This document shows positions 50,853 to 60,248 of a stretch of 64,000 bases of DNA, one piece after another. The first letter of the stretch is position 1; each line of letters starts with the position of its first letter. The translations under genes were made by a program, and so were the position numbers. The DNA is from Jeotgalibacillus campisalis. GTDB lineage: Bacteria > Bacillota > Bacilli > Bacillales > Jeotgalibacillaceae. The stretch is from assembly GCF_000829515.1 (NCBI RefSeq), contig NZ_JXRR01000022.1, positions 344,131 to 408,130 on the forward strand. Reading direction: 5' to 3'. The notes beneath the pieces were generated by a model, which was given only the letters and a program-made list of their open reading frames with translations, was not told where the DNA came from and ran no database searches.

Positions 50853-52367
50853 TTAATGGCTGTTTATACTTTCTATAAATCTCGTGAACGCAAGCTGTCC
50901 GTTTGCATCCCGTTTAAAAACGCCAGCATCCTCGAGAACTCTGGAGAATACGTTGCCGACGTGCTTTTGAAGAACCTCTTGAATAGTACCAGTCGAAAGA
51001 TTTTTTTCTGTGGCTGCAATTTTTTTGGCCCAGTCAAGATGCTTTGCGGTACGCTCGTCTTCTCCGGCTTTGTCAAGACTGTCTTCTGTAAGGTAGTTTC
51101 CAAGGACGGTGAGCTCTTCTTTTAATCTCCCCGGCAGCACCGCAAGACCCATCACCTCGATTAGCCCGATGTTTTCTTTTTTAATGTGATGGACATCATT
51201 ATGAGGATGAAAGATGCCAAATGGATGCTCTTCGCTCGTGCGGTTGTTTCTAAGCACAAGATCAAGCTCGAATTCCCCGTTTCTCATCCGGGCGATGGGG
51301 GTAATCGTATTGTGCGGCTGGCCATTTGATTCCGCGTAGACTCCCGCTTTTTCATCGCTGTATGACTTCCAGATGGTTAAGATGGTATCGGCTAATTCGA
51401 GTAAGCGGTCCTTGCTTTTTCCGCTAATACGAACAACGGACATCGGCCATTTCACTATACCCGCCCTCACGTCTTCAAACCCTTTAATTTCATAGACATT
51501 TTCAACAGGAGCAAGCGCCATAGGAAAATCATGCTGCCCCCCTTGAAAATGATCATGACTCAAAATCGAGCCGCCCACGATCGGCAAATCCGCATTGGAT
51601 CCGACAAAATAATGAGGAAACTGCTCCACAAAGTCAAGCAGACGGTTAAATCCGCTTTTTGTGATGCTCATGGGACGGTGCTCTGAGGAAAACACGATCG
51701 CATGCTCGTTATAATACACGTATGGAGAATACTGCATGAACCAGCTTTCGCCTGTTAGTTCAACAGGGATAATGCGGTGGTTGTGGCGGGCAGGGTGATT
51801 CACCCGGCCTGCGTAGCCCACGTTTTCTTTACATAACAAACAGAGCGGGTAGCTGATGGCTTTTGCCTTTTTCTCTGCTGCAATGGTTGTCGGATCTTTT
51901 TCGGGCTTTGACAGGTTGATCGTAATCTCCAGTTTGCCGTATTCTGTCTCGCTGTACCAATGTTCATTTTTCGCAATGCGATCGGTCCGGATGTAATTGA
52001 CCTGCTTGGACATTGCGTAAAAATAATCTGTTGCCTCAACAGGCGAGGACTGATACCGCTCTAAGAATATTTTTGTTACCTCAGAAGGACGGGGTAAAAA
52101 ACAGTCCATTAAAGCTGCATCAAGCTGATCCTTTTGCGTAATGGTTGATACGTGAAGATCTGGCTGCTGTGATGCCCATTCTACGATGTTGTGAAGGATT
52201 TCCACCGGGTAGTCAAGTGTTTCATTCGGTACTTCCACCTGTTCTGCTGCTTCTAATTGCAAAAGATTCAACAGCCGGTTTCGAACGTAATCTGTGTCTA
52301 AAGGGTCAATTAATTTCGTTTGCAGGCCGAATTGGAGCAATCGCTCTAGTTGGATAAAGATAAACAT
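50853..52367 (-). CDS. galT: galactose-1-phosphate uridylyltransferase, class II
   Basis: 504 residues, the length of the Gram-positive class II enzymes rather than the 350-residue E. coli type. Exchanges UMP between UDP-glucose and galactose 1-phosphate. Features include VGYAGRVNHPARHNHRIIPVEL, ILSHDHFQGGQHDFPMAL with the family His cluster, and NPHNTITPIARMRNGEFELDLVLRNNRTSEEHPFGIFHPH segments. AAGGAGGG precedes ATG 52367. Last of the galK-galM-galE-galT run. Confidence 0.96.
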   Translation of the reverse strand: MFIFIQLERLLQFGLQTKLIDPLDTDYVRNRLLNLLQLEAAEQVEVPNETLDYPVEILHNIVEWASQQPDLHVSTITQKDQLDAALMDCFLPRPSEVTKIFLERYQSSPVEATDYFYAMSKQVNYIRTDRIAKNEHWYSETEYGKLEITINLSKPEKDPTTIAAEKKAKAISYPLCLLCKENVGYAGRVNHPARHNHRIIPVELTGESWFMQYSPYVYYNEHAIVFSSEHRPMSITKSGFNRLLDFVEQFPHYFVGSNADLPIVGGSILSHDHFQGGQHDFPMALAPVENVYEIKGFEDVRAGIVKWPMSVVRISGKSKDRLLELADTILTIWKSYSDEKAGVYAESNGQPHNTITPIARMRNGEFELDLVLRNNRTSEEHPFGIFHPHNDVHHIKKENIGLIEVMGLAVLPGRLKEELTVLGNYLTEDSLDKAGEDERTAKHLDWAKKIAATEKNLSTGTIQEVLQKHVGNVFSRVLEDAGVFKRDANGQLAFTRFIESINSH

Positions 52368-52388
52368 AAGGTTCCCTCCTTATCGGTT

Positions 52389-53387
52389 TTAATTGCCGCC
52401 TTTATAGCCCTCCGGATGAGTCTGATGCCAATTCCATGCGCTTTGAATGATAGCCTGAAGCTCAGGTATTTTTGGTGACCATCCTAGCTCCCGGCCTGCT
52501 TTGGCTGAAGAAGCGACCAGCATGGCAGGATCTCCTGCTCTTCTCTTTTCAATCGAAGCAGGTATCGCGTGACCGGTTACCGCTCGCGCCGCCTCGATCA
52601 CTTCCATTACACTGAAGCCTTTTCCGTTGCCAAGATTATAGACAGCCGCCTGCTCGGGCAGATCTTCTAATTTTTCGATCGCAAGCAAATGCGCATCCAC
52701 CAAATCAGCCACATGAATATAATCTCGGATGCATGTTCCGTCGGGTGTCTGATAATCATTGCCGAATACACTGATTTTTTCTCTTTGACCAAGCGCAACC
52801 TGAAGCACGATTGGAATCAGATGCGTTTCCGGATCATGATCTTCCCCGCGTTCTCCTTCTGGATCTGCTCCGGCCACGTTAAAATAGCGAAGGGAAATGG
52901 AGTGAATGCCATAAGCACCGGCTGACCATTTCAGCATTTTTTCAATCGCAAGCTTTGTTTCTCCGTAGGGATTGGTTGGTACAGTCGGATCATTTTCCTC
53001 GATCACAGAGTTCTCCGGCTCGCCATATGTGGCTGCAGTTGAGGAGAATACGATCTTTTTCACTTCATGCCGGTTCATTGCCTGCAAAAGAGAAATCGCT
53101 CCTCCTACATTATTATCATAGTATTTTAGCGGGTCTGACACGCTTTCTCCTACTAAGGAATTAGCAGCAAAATGAATGACCGCATCAATTTTGTGAGCCG
53201 TAAAGACCTTGTCCAGAAAAGCACTGTCACGAAGATCCCCTTTGTAAAAGGGAACTTCAGGATCCACAGCACCTTCATGGCCTGTCTGAAGACTATCGAG
53301 TACGACTACCTTTTCTTGCCGGCGTTTCAGCGCGAGTACTGCATGGCTGCCGATATAACCTGCTCCGCCTGTAATGAGAATTGTCAT
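52389..53387 (-). CDS. galE: UDP-glucose 4-epimerase
   Basis: 332 residues from ATG 53387, after AAGGAGA. Rossmann motif TGGAGYIGSH, catalytic SSTAATYG and YGETK. Interconverts UDP-galactose and UDP-glucose in the Leloir pathway. It begins 55 bases after galM and ends 21 bases before galT. Confidence 0.97.
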   Translation of the reverse strand: MTILITGGAGYIGSHAVLALKRRQEKVVVLDSLQTGHEGAVDPEVPFYKGDLRDSAFLDKVFTAHKIDAVIHFAANSLVGESVSDPLKYYDNNVGGAISLLQAMNRHEVKKIVFSSTAATYGEPENSVIEENDPTVPTNPYGETKLAIEKMLKWSAGAYGIHSISLRYFNVAGADPEGERGEDHDPETHLIPIVLQVALGQREKISVFGNDYQTPDGTCIRDYIHVADLVDAHLLAIEKLEDLPEQAAVYNLGNGKGFSVMEVIEAARAVTGHAIPASIEKRRAGDPAMLVASSAKAGRELGWSPKIPELQAIIQSAWNWHQTHPEGYKGGN

Positions 53388-53441
53388 GATTGGGTATCTC
53401 CTTATCAATTTTACTATCAATCTAACTAGCGTTTCATCTTG

Positions 53442-54482
53442 TCAATCTGCAGAAAGGATGTATCTTGTTTTAGCAGAGTAGGCTTGACCTGGCTGCAGTT
53501 CTATTGATGGAAAGGATGGTTCGTTAATGGCGTTAGGATAATTCTGTGTTTCGAGACAGATCGCCATATGATTCGACGCTTTGGTTTCTCTGATCGTTAA
53601 ATTGTCATCCATTTTATTTGAAGAAAAAACTACCACACTTTTTTGATCCGTTTCGATTGTCAGTCTTCTTCCTGATGCAGGGTCGGTAAGACTAATTTCA
53701 TAGTCAGAACCTTCATCCAATGCAAAAGGATGATCAAAGCCGCCGCCTGCTAGTTTAATTTGTTCGTCATCGGACTGAATTCCTTCGCCTACTCTTTTTG
53801 GTGTCCGAAAATCAAAAGCCGTATTACTGACATCGCGCAAGCTTCCAATCGGTATTAAGATATCGTCAAGAGGCAGGTAATGACTTGAATTAAGCTTTAG
53901 CTCATGGTCAAGGATTGAATCTTTAAAGCCTCCACTTAAATTAAAATAAGAATGGTTGGTCATATTGATAATGGTCGCATGATCCGTTACGCCGTGATAT
54001 TCTACTTCAAGCGTGTCATCTTCAAGTAATCGATAGGTGACCGTTACATCTATATTCCCCGGAAAACCACCTTCTAAGTGCTTGCTTTTAAGCTTGAAAA
54101 TCAGGTCATTCTCTTCACTAATCGTACCGTCCCATACTTTTTTATCAAAGCCGGCCCCTCCACCATGAAGTGAACTTTTCCCATCATTTGCTTCGACGTG
54201 ATATGTATGATCATCTATGGAAAATGTTGCGTTACTGATTCTTCCAGCTACTCTTCCAATCACTGCACCAAAGTAATTGGGCTGAGAAAGATAGGGTTCA
54301 AATTGATCGAAACCAATAACAATATTTTCATATATTCCGTTTCGATCTTTTGCAGTCCACTTGGAGATCGTACATCCGTAGTTCAAGACCGTCAGTTCGC
54401 ACCCATTATCGTTTTTCAGTTTATACTCCACGATTGGATCTCCATTGTGTTGTGCAATTTCACGAGATGTTATCGAAACCAT
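53442..54482 (-). CDS. galM: aldose 1-epimerase (galactose mutarotase)
   Basis: 346 residues. Interconverts beta- and alpha-galactose before GalK. Motifs: NYGCTISKW, GAVIGRVAGRISNATF, NMTNHSYFNLSG with the catalytic His and the Glu in AICLETQNYPNAI. Between galK and galE in the operon. Confidence 0.96.
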   Translation of the reverse strand: MVSITSREIAQHNGDPIVEYKLKNDNGCELTVLNYGCTISKWTAKDRNGIYENIVIGFDQFEPYLSQPNYFGAVIGRVAGRISNATFSIDDHTYHVEANDGKSSLHGGGAGFDKKVWDGTISEENDLIFKLKSKHLEGGFPGNIDVTVTYRLLEDDTLEVEYHGVTDHATIINMTNHSYFNLSGGFKDSILDHELKLNSSHYLPLDDILIPIGSLRDVSNTAFDFRTPKRVGEGIQSDDEQIKLAGGGFDHPFALDEGSDYEISLTDPASGRRLTIETDQKSVVVFSSNKMDDNLTIRETKASNHMAICLETQNYPNAINEPSFPSIELQPGQAYSAKTRYILSAD

Positions 54483-54513
54483 CTAAACCACTCCTCTCAA
54501 ACTCCTGCTAGTT

Positions 54514-55701
54514 TTAAATGATTAAAGATTCTTTATTGGTGATTTCACAAGCACCCTCACCAACATCGGCTGTATAAAAGGTTGCTTCTAATCCGCATTC
54601 TTTAGCATAATGTTCTCCTGCTTTTTCAATAAAGGCTGGAATTTCTTGAATTTTAACAATGGCAATGGCACAGCCGCCAAAGCCTGCTCCAGTCATCCGG
54701 GCACCAATCACACCATCTTGTTTCCAGGCGAATTCAACTAGAGTATCCAGCTCTTTACCGGTTACTTCATATTCTTCTTTAAGTGACCGGTGAGATTCAT
54801 TCATCAATTCACCCACCGCTTTAAGATCGTCCGCTTTTAGGTACTGAAGCGCTTTTTTCGTGCGATCATTCTCCGAAATTACATGAGTGGCCCTCTTCAA
54901 TAAAATCGGATCTTTTATTGCCTCTTTTATTGTTGAAAAGTCTTCCATAGAAACTTCCCCAAGTGATTGAACAGGAAGAACTTGCTGAATGTGTTTTAAC
55001 GCCTGCTCACATTCTTCTCTTCTTTCATTGTATTTAGAAGAAGCTAATTCTCTTCGTTTGTTCGTATTCATGATTACAATTTTCTCATTCACTAATTCAA
55101 GCGGAGCGTATTCATAGTCAAGCGTATCACAGTTAAACCAAATGGCATGTCCTTCTTTCCCCATACCGATCGCAAATTGATCCATAATTCCACTGTTTAC
55201 CCCTATAAAGTCATTTTCTACTTTCTGGCACAGCTTAATTAGTTCAATTCTTTCAATTTCCAGTTTAAACATACTTTGAATCATTACGCCTGTCGCCATC
55301 TCAATTGACGCAGATGACGAAAGACCCGCTCCATTGGGGATATTTCCATAATACAACACATCAAAGCCAGATTGAACGCTATGTCCGCTATCAATTAAAA
55401 ATTTGGTTATTCCGATCGGATAATTTGTCCAATTATTCTCTGAATCAAATCGCAAAGAATCAAGAGAACATTCCAGTACTCCCATCTCTTCGAAATTCAG
55501 GGAAATCATTCGAATTAGACGATCTTCTCGTTTTCTTGCTAATACGTACGTTCCACAGGTAATGGCCAACGGAAACACATTTCCGCCATTATAGTCTGTA
55601 TGCTCCCCAATTAAATTAATTCTTCCAGGAGCAAAAAAACGCTGCTCATGATTTTTGTTAAAATATTTTTCAAATGAATGCACTAATGTGTCCATTTTCA
55701 T
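54514..55701 (-). CDS. galK: galactokinase
   Basis: 395 residues from ATG 55701, preceded by AAAGGAGG; the more upstream codons lack a ribosome site. GHMP kinase with the galactokinase signature GRINLIGEHTDYNGGNVFPLAI, the ATP loop GLSSSASIEMA and the late MTGAGFGGCAIAIV. Phosphorylates alpha-galactose. First gene of the operon; a long leader of about 340 bases separates it from the promoter. Confidence 0.97.
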   Translation of the reverse strand: MKMDTLVHSFEKYFNKNHEQRFFAPGRINLIGEHTDYNGGNVFPLAITCGTYVLARKREDRLIRMISLNFEEMGVLECSLDSLRFDSENNWTNYPIGITKFLIDSGHSVQSGFDVLYYGNIPNGAGLSSSASIEMATGVMIQSMFKLEIERIELIKLCQKVENDFIGVNSGIMDQFAIGMGKEGHAIWFNCDTLDYEYAPLELVNEKIVIMNTNKRRELASSKYNERREECEQALKHIQQVLPVQSLGEVSMEDFSTIKEAIKDPILLKRATHVISENDRTKKALQYLKADDLKAVGELMNESHRSLKEEYEVTGKELDTLVEFAWKQDGVIGARMTGAGFGGCAIAIVKIQEIPAFIEKAGEHYAKECGLEATFYTADVGEGACEITNKESLII

Positions 55702-56030
55702 GAAGATCCTCCTTTCTCCTTGAATAAACTTGCTAGGTGAAATTGATTTCAACTTTCAATAGTTTTATTGATTGACATTTATTTAATAGAATCGCTTTTT
55801 TTAGTCCTCATCTTCGTTAATCAAAAAATTCTTCTATGGTTGTCAACCGTCTTAAAGAGTAGTGATTATACTCACCAGAGAGTTATAGCAGTATCGTCTG
55901 CAGCCACCTAACCCTATTTTCTGACCGTTTTCATCTTTAATAAATTTACTTGGATGTTTAGTTGAAATCGCACTGCACGAGTGACTGTTGTGATACCGAA
56001 CATTACCTTGCGTTTCCATTTAACTTCTTT

Positions 56031-56046
56031 TTGAAAGCGTGTACAT
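56031..56046. promoter_or_regulatory. cre site at the galK transcript start
   Basis: TTGAAAGCGTGTACAT fits the CcpA pattern WTGNAANCGNWWNCAW with one deviation. It overlaps the expected transcript start, a repressing position. Confidence 0.75.
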
Positions 56047-56050
56047 TAAC

Positions 56051-56097
56051 AGGTTATTAGGTTTATCGTTTAGAGTCAATAAATATTTTACTAAAAT
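56051..56097 (-). promoter_or_regulatory. galK promoter and GalR operator
   Basis: TTGACT (56074-56079), 17 bases, TAACCT (56051-56056) on the minus strand. A perfect ATTTTA-C-TAAAAT palindrome (56085-56097) lies directly before the -35, as in the galR region. The transcript would start near 56044. Confidence 0.75.
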
Positions 56098-56218
56098 TTG
56101 ATTAATTTTTAAGTAAATTATATACCCTATCGTGCTTTCAGCGCTAAAGACTACATAGATTAATAAATATAGACGGTCAATTTTAATCAAAAATTTACTA
56201 TTGTTTCTAAAGCAGAAC

Positions 56219-56599
56219 TTAATTTTTTTTCCGAATCACATCCGTTATCTTTGAATTTGTTACAGTCCCCTGATGAAAGAACAACTGCCATCTGCCGTCT
56301 ATTTTTTTCCATATGGAGCTGCGAAGCGTATTGCGCTTTCTTGTATGATTTGCAATGAGATATGTGGAGAGCACCAGACTTTCTGAAAGAGGATGGATTT
56401 CGTATTGATGGATGGACATTTCGGCTTGTGATACTCCGTCATCCAAGCACTCCTGCTTTGTAAACATCCTGCCGGAACTGCCGATCTCAAAAAAGTCATT
56501 CGCCAGAATTTTGTCCAGTTCTTCCTTGCTTTTCCGGACTTCTGTGTTGATATGCCATTCTTCGAGTTCTCTAAATTGATTCCTAAGTTGTTCGTTCAT
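56219..56599 (-). CDS. DUF4440 / SnoaL-like (NTF2-fold) protein
   Basis: 126 residues. The pattern ELEEWHINTEVRKSKEELDKILANDFFEIGSSGRMFTKQE and the late SSIWKKIDGRWQLFFHQGT are typical of DUF4440 proteins of the NTF2-like fold, small cone-shaped enzymes or binding proteins with varied substrates. The actual role is unknown. It is on the same strand as the gal operon but upstream of its promoter and with its own spacing. Confidence 0.85.
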   Translation of the reverse strand: MNEQLRNQFRELEEWHINTEVRKSKEELDKILANDFFEIGSSGRMFTKQECLDDGVSQAEMSIHQYEIHPLSESLVLSTYLIANHTRKRNTLRSSIWKKIDGRWQLFFHQGTVTNSKITDVIRKKN

Positions 56600-56712
56600 T
56601 TAAATTCCCCCTTGCTATCAGTTTCGCTATTTCTTCACATCAATCCTTTATTTCTCCTCAGTTGTTAACCTCCTATCGCAACCGGAGTTACCCGCTTTCC
56701 ACAAGTCCAATC

Positions 56713-56746
56713 AAAAAAGCCGGATGGATTGTCCATCTGGCTTTTT
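56713..56746 (-). terminator. intrinsic terminator of mntP
   Basis: AAAAAGCCAGATGGA and TCCATCCGGCTTTTTT stem-loop with a loop of four bases and T run on the minus strand. Confidence 0.93.
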
Positions 56747-56751
56747 ACCCT

Positions 56752-57270
56752 TTAACTCACCATCATCCTGATCGCAATGCCGATTAAGATGCTCCCGCCG
56801 ATCACTTCACTGTAGCGGCCGACTGTAGCTTTCAGTACTTGTCCTATTTGAAGACCAATCAAGGTCATAATGCTTGCAAAAAAACCAAATAAAATGACGG
56901 CAATCCAGGTCTCAGATTGATTTGTACCAAGAGTAATTCCTACAGATAAGCTATCTACACTGACGCCGAATGCAAAAACAATCCAGCGCACCCACGACAT
57001 CATCATCACCGGAACGGTTCTGCCCACCATACCAGACCGAATCATCTGCAGGCCAACTGCAACCAAAAGTGCCACTCCGACCCAGCTGATGGTATGGGAA
57101 AGCGCACCGCCAATTAAAATTCCGATAATCGGCATAATAATATGAAACAGACCGACAAGCATACTGCCGCTCCACTTTTTCCTGTTGCTCACACCTTGAG
57201 AGCCGATCGCAATACTTGCTGAAAATGCATCCATCCCAAGACCAATCGCCAGCCAAATAATGAGGTCCAC
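56752..57270 (-). CDS. mntP: manganese efflux pump MntP
   Basis: 172 residues, six hydrophobic segments in two repeats; the paired acidic motifs GMDAFSASIAIGS and GVSVDSLSVGITLG mark MntP (DUF204, YwlD). Exports Mn2+. Starts with GTG 57270 after GAGAGGGGG. The place next to ywlC is conserved; no yybP-ykoY riboswitch is visible upstream. Confidence 0.93.
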   Translation of the reverse strand: MDLIIWLAIGLGMDAFSASIAIGSQGVSNRKKWSGSMLVGLFHIIMPIIGILIGGALSHTISWVGVALLVAVGLQMIRSGMVGRTVPVMMMSWVRWIVFAFGVSVDSLSVGITLGTNQSETWIAVILFGFFASIMTLIGLQIGQVLKATVGRYSEVIGGSILIGIAIRMMVS

Positions 57271-57414
57271 AAAATCCCCCTCTCCACAAACTCCCTAGAT
57301 TGACTTTATGCTATTAGCAGGGAATGAAGAACCCGGAAATTGTATTTCATTACGTTGCTGACGGTAACTTGAACTCTTTCTCTATGCAGTTTCAACCTTG
57401 TGTTATAAGAGGGT

Positions 57415-57445
57415 AAAAAAAAAGCTTCCATACAATCAGAAGCTT
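57415..57445 (-). terminator. terminator overlapping the end of ywlC
   Basis: AAGCTTC and GAAGCTT stem with a 10-base loop, then eight T on the minus strand; the 5' arm lies in the last codons of ywlC. Confidence 0.85.
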
Positions 57446-58500
57446 GTTTTGTCATTATTTTCTATCAGCCATTTGTGTCCAGCTGCTTTAACGAGACGGT
57501 TCATAATGGCGACACCGATTCCCCGCATTTCCACGCTTTGCGCCAGTATGATATCCACAGCTTCGTTATCGAATGCGCGAATGCTTTCGTAAAGAGAATG
57601 AGCGGTTGTGGATAAATCGTCTTCTCTTCCGCAGGCAACCAAAAAATCTGCCTGCATATGACTGATCGTTTCAACTGGAGCAAGCAGACCGACTTTTTTG
57701 CCATCCTGTTGAAACGCCACAATCGTTTCCTGCAGCCATAAATCAGATCCTTTAGTTACATATAAAGGAGCCACGGGAGCGTAATGTGTATACTTCATCC
57801 CGGGGGATCGCGGCTGCCCTGCATGCTCCTCAAGGGATGGATCCACGTCAACAGGACCAATGCAGTCTGTAAGCTGTTCGTAGGATATGCCGCCGGGACG
57901 CAGAATCATCGGAGGTGTCACCGTACAGTCAAGAACAGTAGACTCTACTCCCACTCCTGTTTCCCCTCCGTCTACGATGCCTGCAATCCGCCCGTTTAAA
58001 TCGTAATAAACATGCGCTGCAGAAGTAGGGCTTGGCTTGCCGCTTCGGTTGGCACTTGGTGCTGCAATCGGTTTTTGACAAGCTTCCATTAAAGCCAGTG
58101 CAACTGGATGATCAGGCATGCGGATGCCTACTGTATCCAGTCCGGCTGTAACTTTATCTGAAAAGACACCTTGTTTCTTGGTGAAAATCAGTGTAAGCGG
58201 TCCGGGCCAGAATTGTTCAATCAAAGCTTGGGAAGTGTTATCCACATATTGAACGAGTTCGGAGAGTTGGTTTGTGGAATATATATGAACAATCAGAGGA
58301 TTATCAGAAGGTCTTCCTTTTGCTTTGAATATACCGCTGACAGCCTGGTCACTCGTAGCATCTGCGCCAAGTCCGTATACTGTCTCTGTAGGAAAGGCAA
58401 TTGTATGACCATCGTGTAATAATTGTGCTGCTTTTTTGATCTGTGGATAATCCTTATTTTTATCCACATTCTTATCCACAATCCACATCGTGGTAATCAT
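57436..58500 (-). CDS. ywlC: threonylcarbamoyl-AMP synthase (Sua5/YwlC)
   Basis: 354 residues from ATG 58500, preceded by AGGAGTTGATTCAC. N-terminal YrdC domain (FPTETVYGLGADATSDQAVSGIFKAKGRPSDNPLIVH, SANRSGKPSPT) and C-terminal Sua5 domain. Makes threonylcarbamoyl-AMP for the t6A modification of tRNAs reading ANN codons. The first codons contain three TTATCCACA-type DnaA boxes, so the N-terminal DKN-VDKN repeat in the protein is a by-product of that DNA. Confidence 0.95.
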   Translation of the reverse strand: MITTMWIVDKNVDKNKDYPQIKKAAQLLHDGHTIAFPTETVYGLGADATSDQAVSGIFKAKGRPSDNPLIVHIYSTNQLSELVQYVDNTSQALIEQFWPGPLTLIFTKKQGVFSDKVTAGLDTVGIRMPDHPVALALMEACQKPIAAPSANRSGKPSPTSAAHVYYDLNGRIAGIVDGGETGVGVESTVLDCTVTPPMILRPGGISYEQLTDCIGPVDVDPSLEEHAGQPRSPGMKYTHYAPVAPLYVTKGSDLWLQETIVAFQQDGKKVGLLAPVETISHMQADFLVACGREDDLSTTAHSLYESIRAFDNEAVDIILAQSVEMRGIGVAIMNRLVKAAGHKWLIENNDKTSF

Positions 58501-58877
58501 GTGAATCAACTCCTAAACTATTTTTTAATCTTACGCATTTTTTAACAGAATTACTGATATTCCTTAATATACCGTGGAGATCTCTCAAATTATTAGTATA
58601 TTATATTGATTTTAATCAACAGGGCGGATCTAGTTGTCCACAAAGTGTGTATAACTTTCTTTAAATTGTGCACAACTTTGTGAATAAACCCTCATTATTC
58701 CGACTTATCCACTTAATTAGCCAGCCAGTCCCAGCTTTTCTGAAACCAGTTCACAATAAACGAGTCTACTACTATTGAATCGTCTCGCAAATCTTTCTTT
58801 GGGGATAAGTCTGTTTCACAGTCTTTTTCCTCTTCTACATCTGCTGCTTTTGCTTTTTTGATCAGAACTTGTCCACA
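58442..58877. promoter_or_regulatory. DnaA-box cluster at the ywlC-spoIIR boundary
   Basis: Exact TTATNCACA boxes occur at 58442-58450 (minus), 58460-58468, 58472-58480, 58646-58654 (minus) and 58679-58687 (minus). One-mismatch boxes occur at 58634-58642, 58666-58674, 58705-58713 and 58869-58877. Nine boxes in 440 bases, five exact, is far above chance. A B. subtilis DnaA-box cluster at ywlC-ywlB is known to bind DnaA and to affect initiation control. Confidence 0.8.
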
Positions 58878-59321
58878 CAGATCAGGAAAAATCGAACACC
58901 ACCAGTTGGTACCCTGCCCTTCTCCAAGTGTGACAATGACCGTATCAAAGATGCCTTCTGCATACACACCGTCTTCTGTGTGTTTTTCAGGAAAACGGTG
59001 CTTTTCAAATCGCACAGTAGCAGAGTAGGAAAAACCATTTGCTTTTAGTTCCTGTTGAACGAGATTCTCCCATTTTTCCACATGTCCTTCAAGTCTTTCA
59101 CTAAGTTCTTCCCTTTCCCACAGTTTGTCCCCAGCCAGTGTTTGAAGAATTTGATCTTGAACAAGCAGATAAACCGATTCTTTAATCTCGAGATCCTGCG
59201 CTTCGTCACTGTTTGCAAGCACCCGAAATCGTATGTCCTGGTCTGCATTGGCTTCTGCTGTTTGAACTGGGATTAGTAATGAACTTGATAGAATCGTTGC
59301 GATCAGCCACTTTGTTTTCAT
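58713..59321 (-). CDS. spoIIR: stage II sporulation protein SpoIIR
   Basis: 202 residues from ATG 59321, after TGGAGGAACGAAG. N-terminal signal (WLIATILSSSLLIPVQTAEA), then the SpoIIR core: IRFRVLANSDEAQDLEIKESVYLLVQDQIL, FEKHRFPEKHTEDGVYAEGIFDTVIVTLGEGQGTNWWCSIFPDLC. Secreted from the forespore to activate SpoIIGA, which processes pro-sigma-E. A forespore-type promoter lies just upstream. Confidence 0.95.
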   Translation of the reverse strand: MKTKWLIATILSSSLLIPVQTAEANADQDIRFRVLANSDEAQDLEIKESVYLLVQDQILQTLAGDKLWEREELSERLEGHVEKWENLVQQELKANGFSYSATVRFEKHRFPEKHTEDGVYAEGIFDTVIVTLGEGQGTNWWCSIFPDLCGQVLIKKAKAADVEEEKDCETDLSPKKDLRDDSIVVDSFIVNWFQKSWDWLAN

Positions 59322-59352
59322 CTTCGTTCCTCCACAAGGTTTGTTACACGTC

Positions 59353-59381
59353 ATTGTGGACGAACTTATTCTATTTTAAAC
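59353..59381 (-). promoter_or_regulatory. sigma-F-like promoter of spoIIR
   Basis: GTTTA (59377-59381), 15 bases, GTCCACAAT (59353-59361) on the minus strand, similar in spacing to the spoIIQ promoter here, though the -10 is less good. It overlaps the end of prmC. Confidence 0.5.
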
Positions 59382-60248
59382 ATGAGGCGAAAGTCGACAA
59401 AATACCATGCGATCTTTCCCATTAATATCGTAGACAACTTCAATTGGATCGTCTGGAAACGAGTCAGCGAGGAAAGCCGATACTACTTCCCCCTGGCCAG
59501 CACCTACTTCAAATCCGATTAGTCCTGGACGGTTTATCCGTTTTGGCAGCTGTTCACACATTTTCCGGTACAGCTCAAGTCCTTCCTCCTCAGCAAATAG
59601 AGCAAGATGAGGCTCGTGATCCACCACTACCTCAGACATGGACTGCCGGTCGCTGTGAGGGATGTACGGCGGATTGGAAAGCACCACATCAAACGTTTGG
59701 TCAGGTTTAAATGAAGAAAACAGATCACTTTGGACAAAATCTACCTCGGCGTTTAACTTGTCTGCATTCTCCTTAGCAACACGGAGTGCATCCTCAGAAA
59801 GATCGGCTCCTGTCACCTTCCAGGACGGCCGTTCAAGCTTCAGCGTCACAGCGATGATTCCACTGCCGGTTCCGATATCTGCTGCCGTTAGGTTCTGGCC
59901 ATCTGCAAACAAGGAATCGCACCGGTCGAGCGCATAATAAATCAGTTCTTCTGTTTCGGGACGCGGAATTAATACATCACTGCTGACCAAAAATGTCCGC
60001 CCGTAAAATGATTCAGTGCCGATAATATGCTGCACAGGAATACCATCCGCATGTTTTTCTACAGCTATTTCAAATAAAGTAAAATCTTCCTCTTCTATGG
60101 ATTCACGCAGTTTCATGTAGAGCTGCGTCCGGTCTATTTTAAGAACAAATCGTAACAAAAGCTCTGCTGCGAAAGGTTCACGGTTATGGTCTTCTAAATA
60201 AGAAGAAGCCCAATTAAGGGCCTCATAGAGTTTATAAGTTGTCGCCAT
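59376..60248 (-). CDS. prmC: release factor glutamine methyltransferase PrmC
   Basis: 290 residues. Methylates the Gln of the GGQ motif of release factors. N-terminal helical domain, then the SAM motif [13 protein letters not shown] and the catalytic SNPPYIP. It overlaps the end of prfA by 17 bases, so the enzyme and its substrate are translationally coupled. Confidence 0.96.
   Translation of the reverse strand: MATTYKLYEALNWASSYLEDHNREPFAAELLLRFVLKIDRTQLYMKLRESIEEEDFTLFEIAVEKHADGIPVQHIIGTESFYGRTFLVSSDVLIPRPETEELIYYALDRCDSLFADGQNLTAADIGTGSGIIAVTLKLERPSWKVTGADLSEDALRVAKENADKLNAEVDFVQSDLFSSFKPDQTFDVVLSNPPYIPHSDRQSMSEVVVDHEPHLALFAEEEGLELYRKMCEQLPKRINRPGLIGFEVGAGQGEVVSAFLADSFPDDPIEVVYDINGKDRMVFCRLSPHV

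Noticed and set aside
57271..57414. yybP-ykoY manganese riboswitch before mntP
   Set aside because: The gap is short and lacks the conserved core; none seen.
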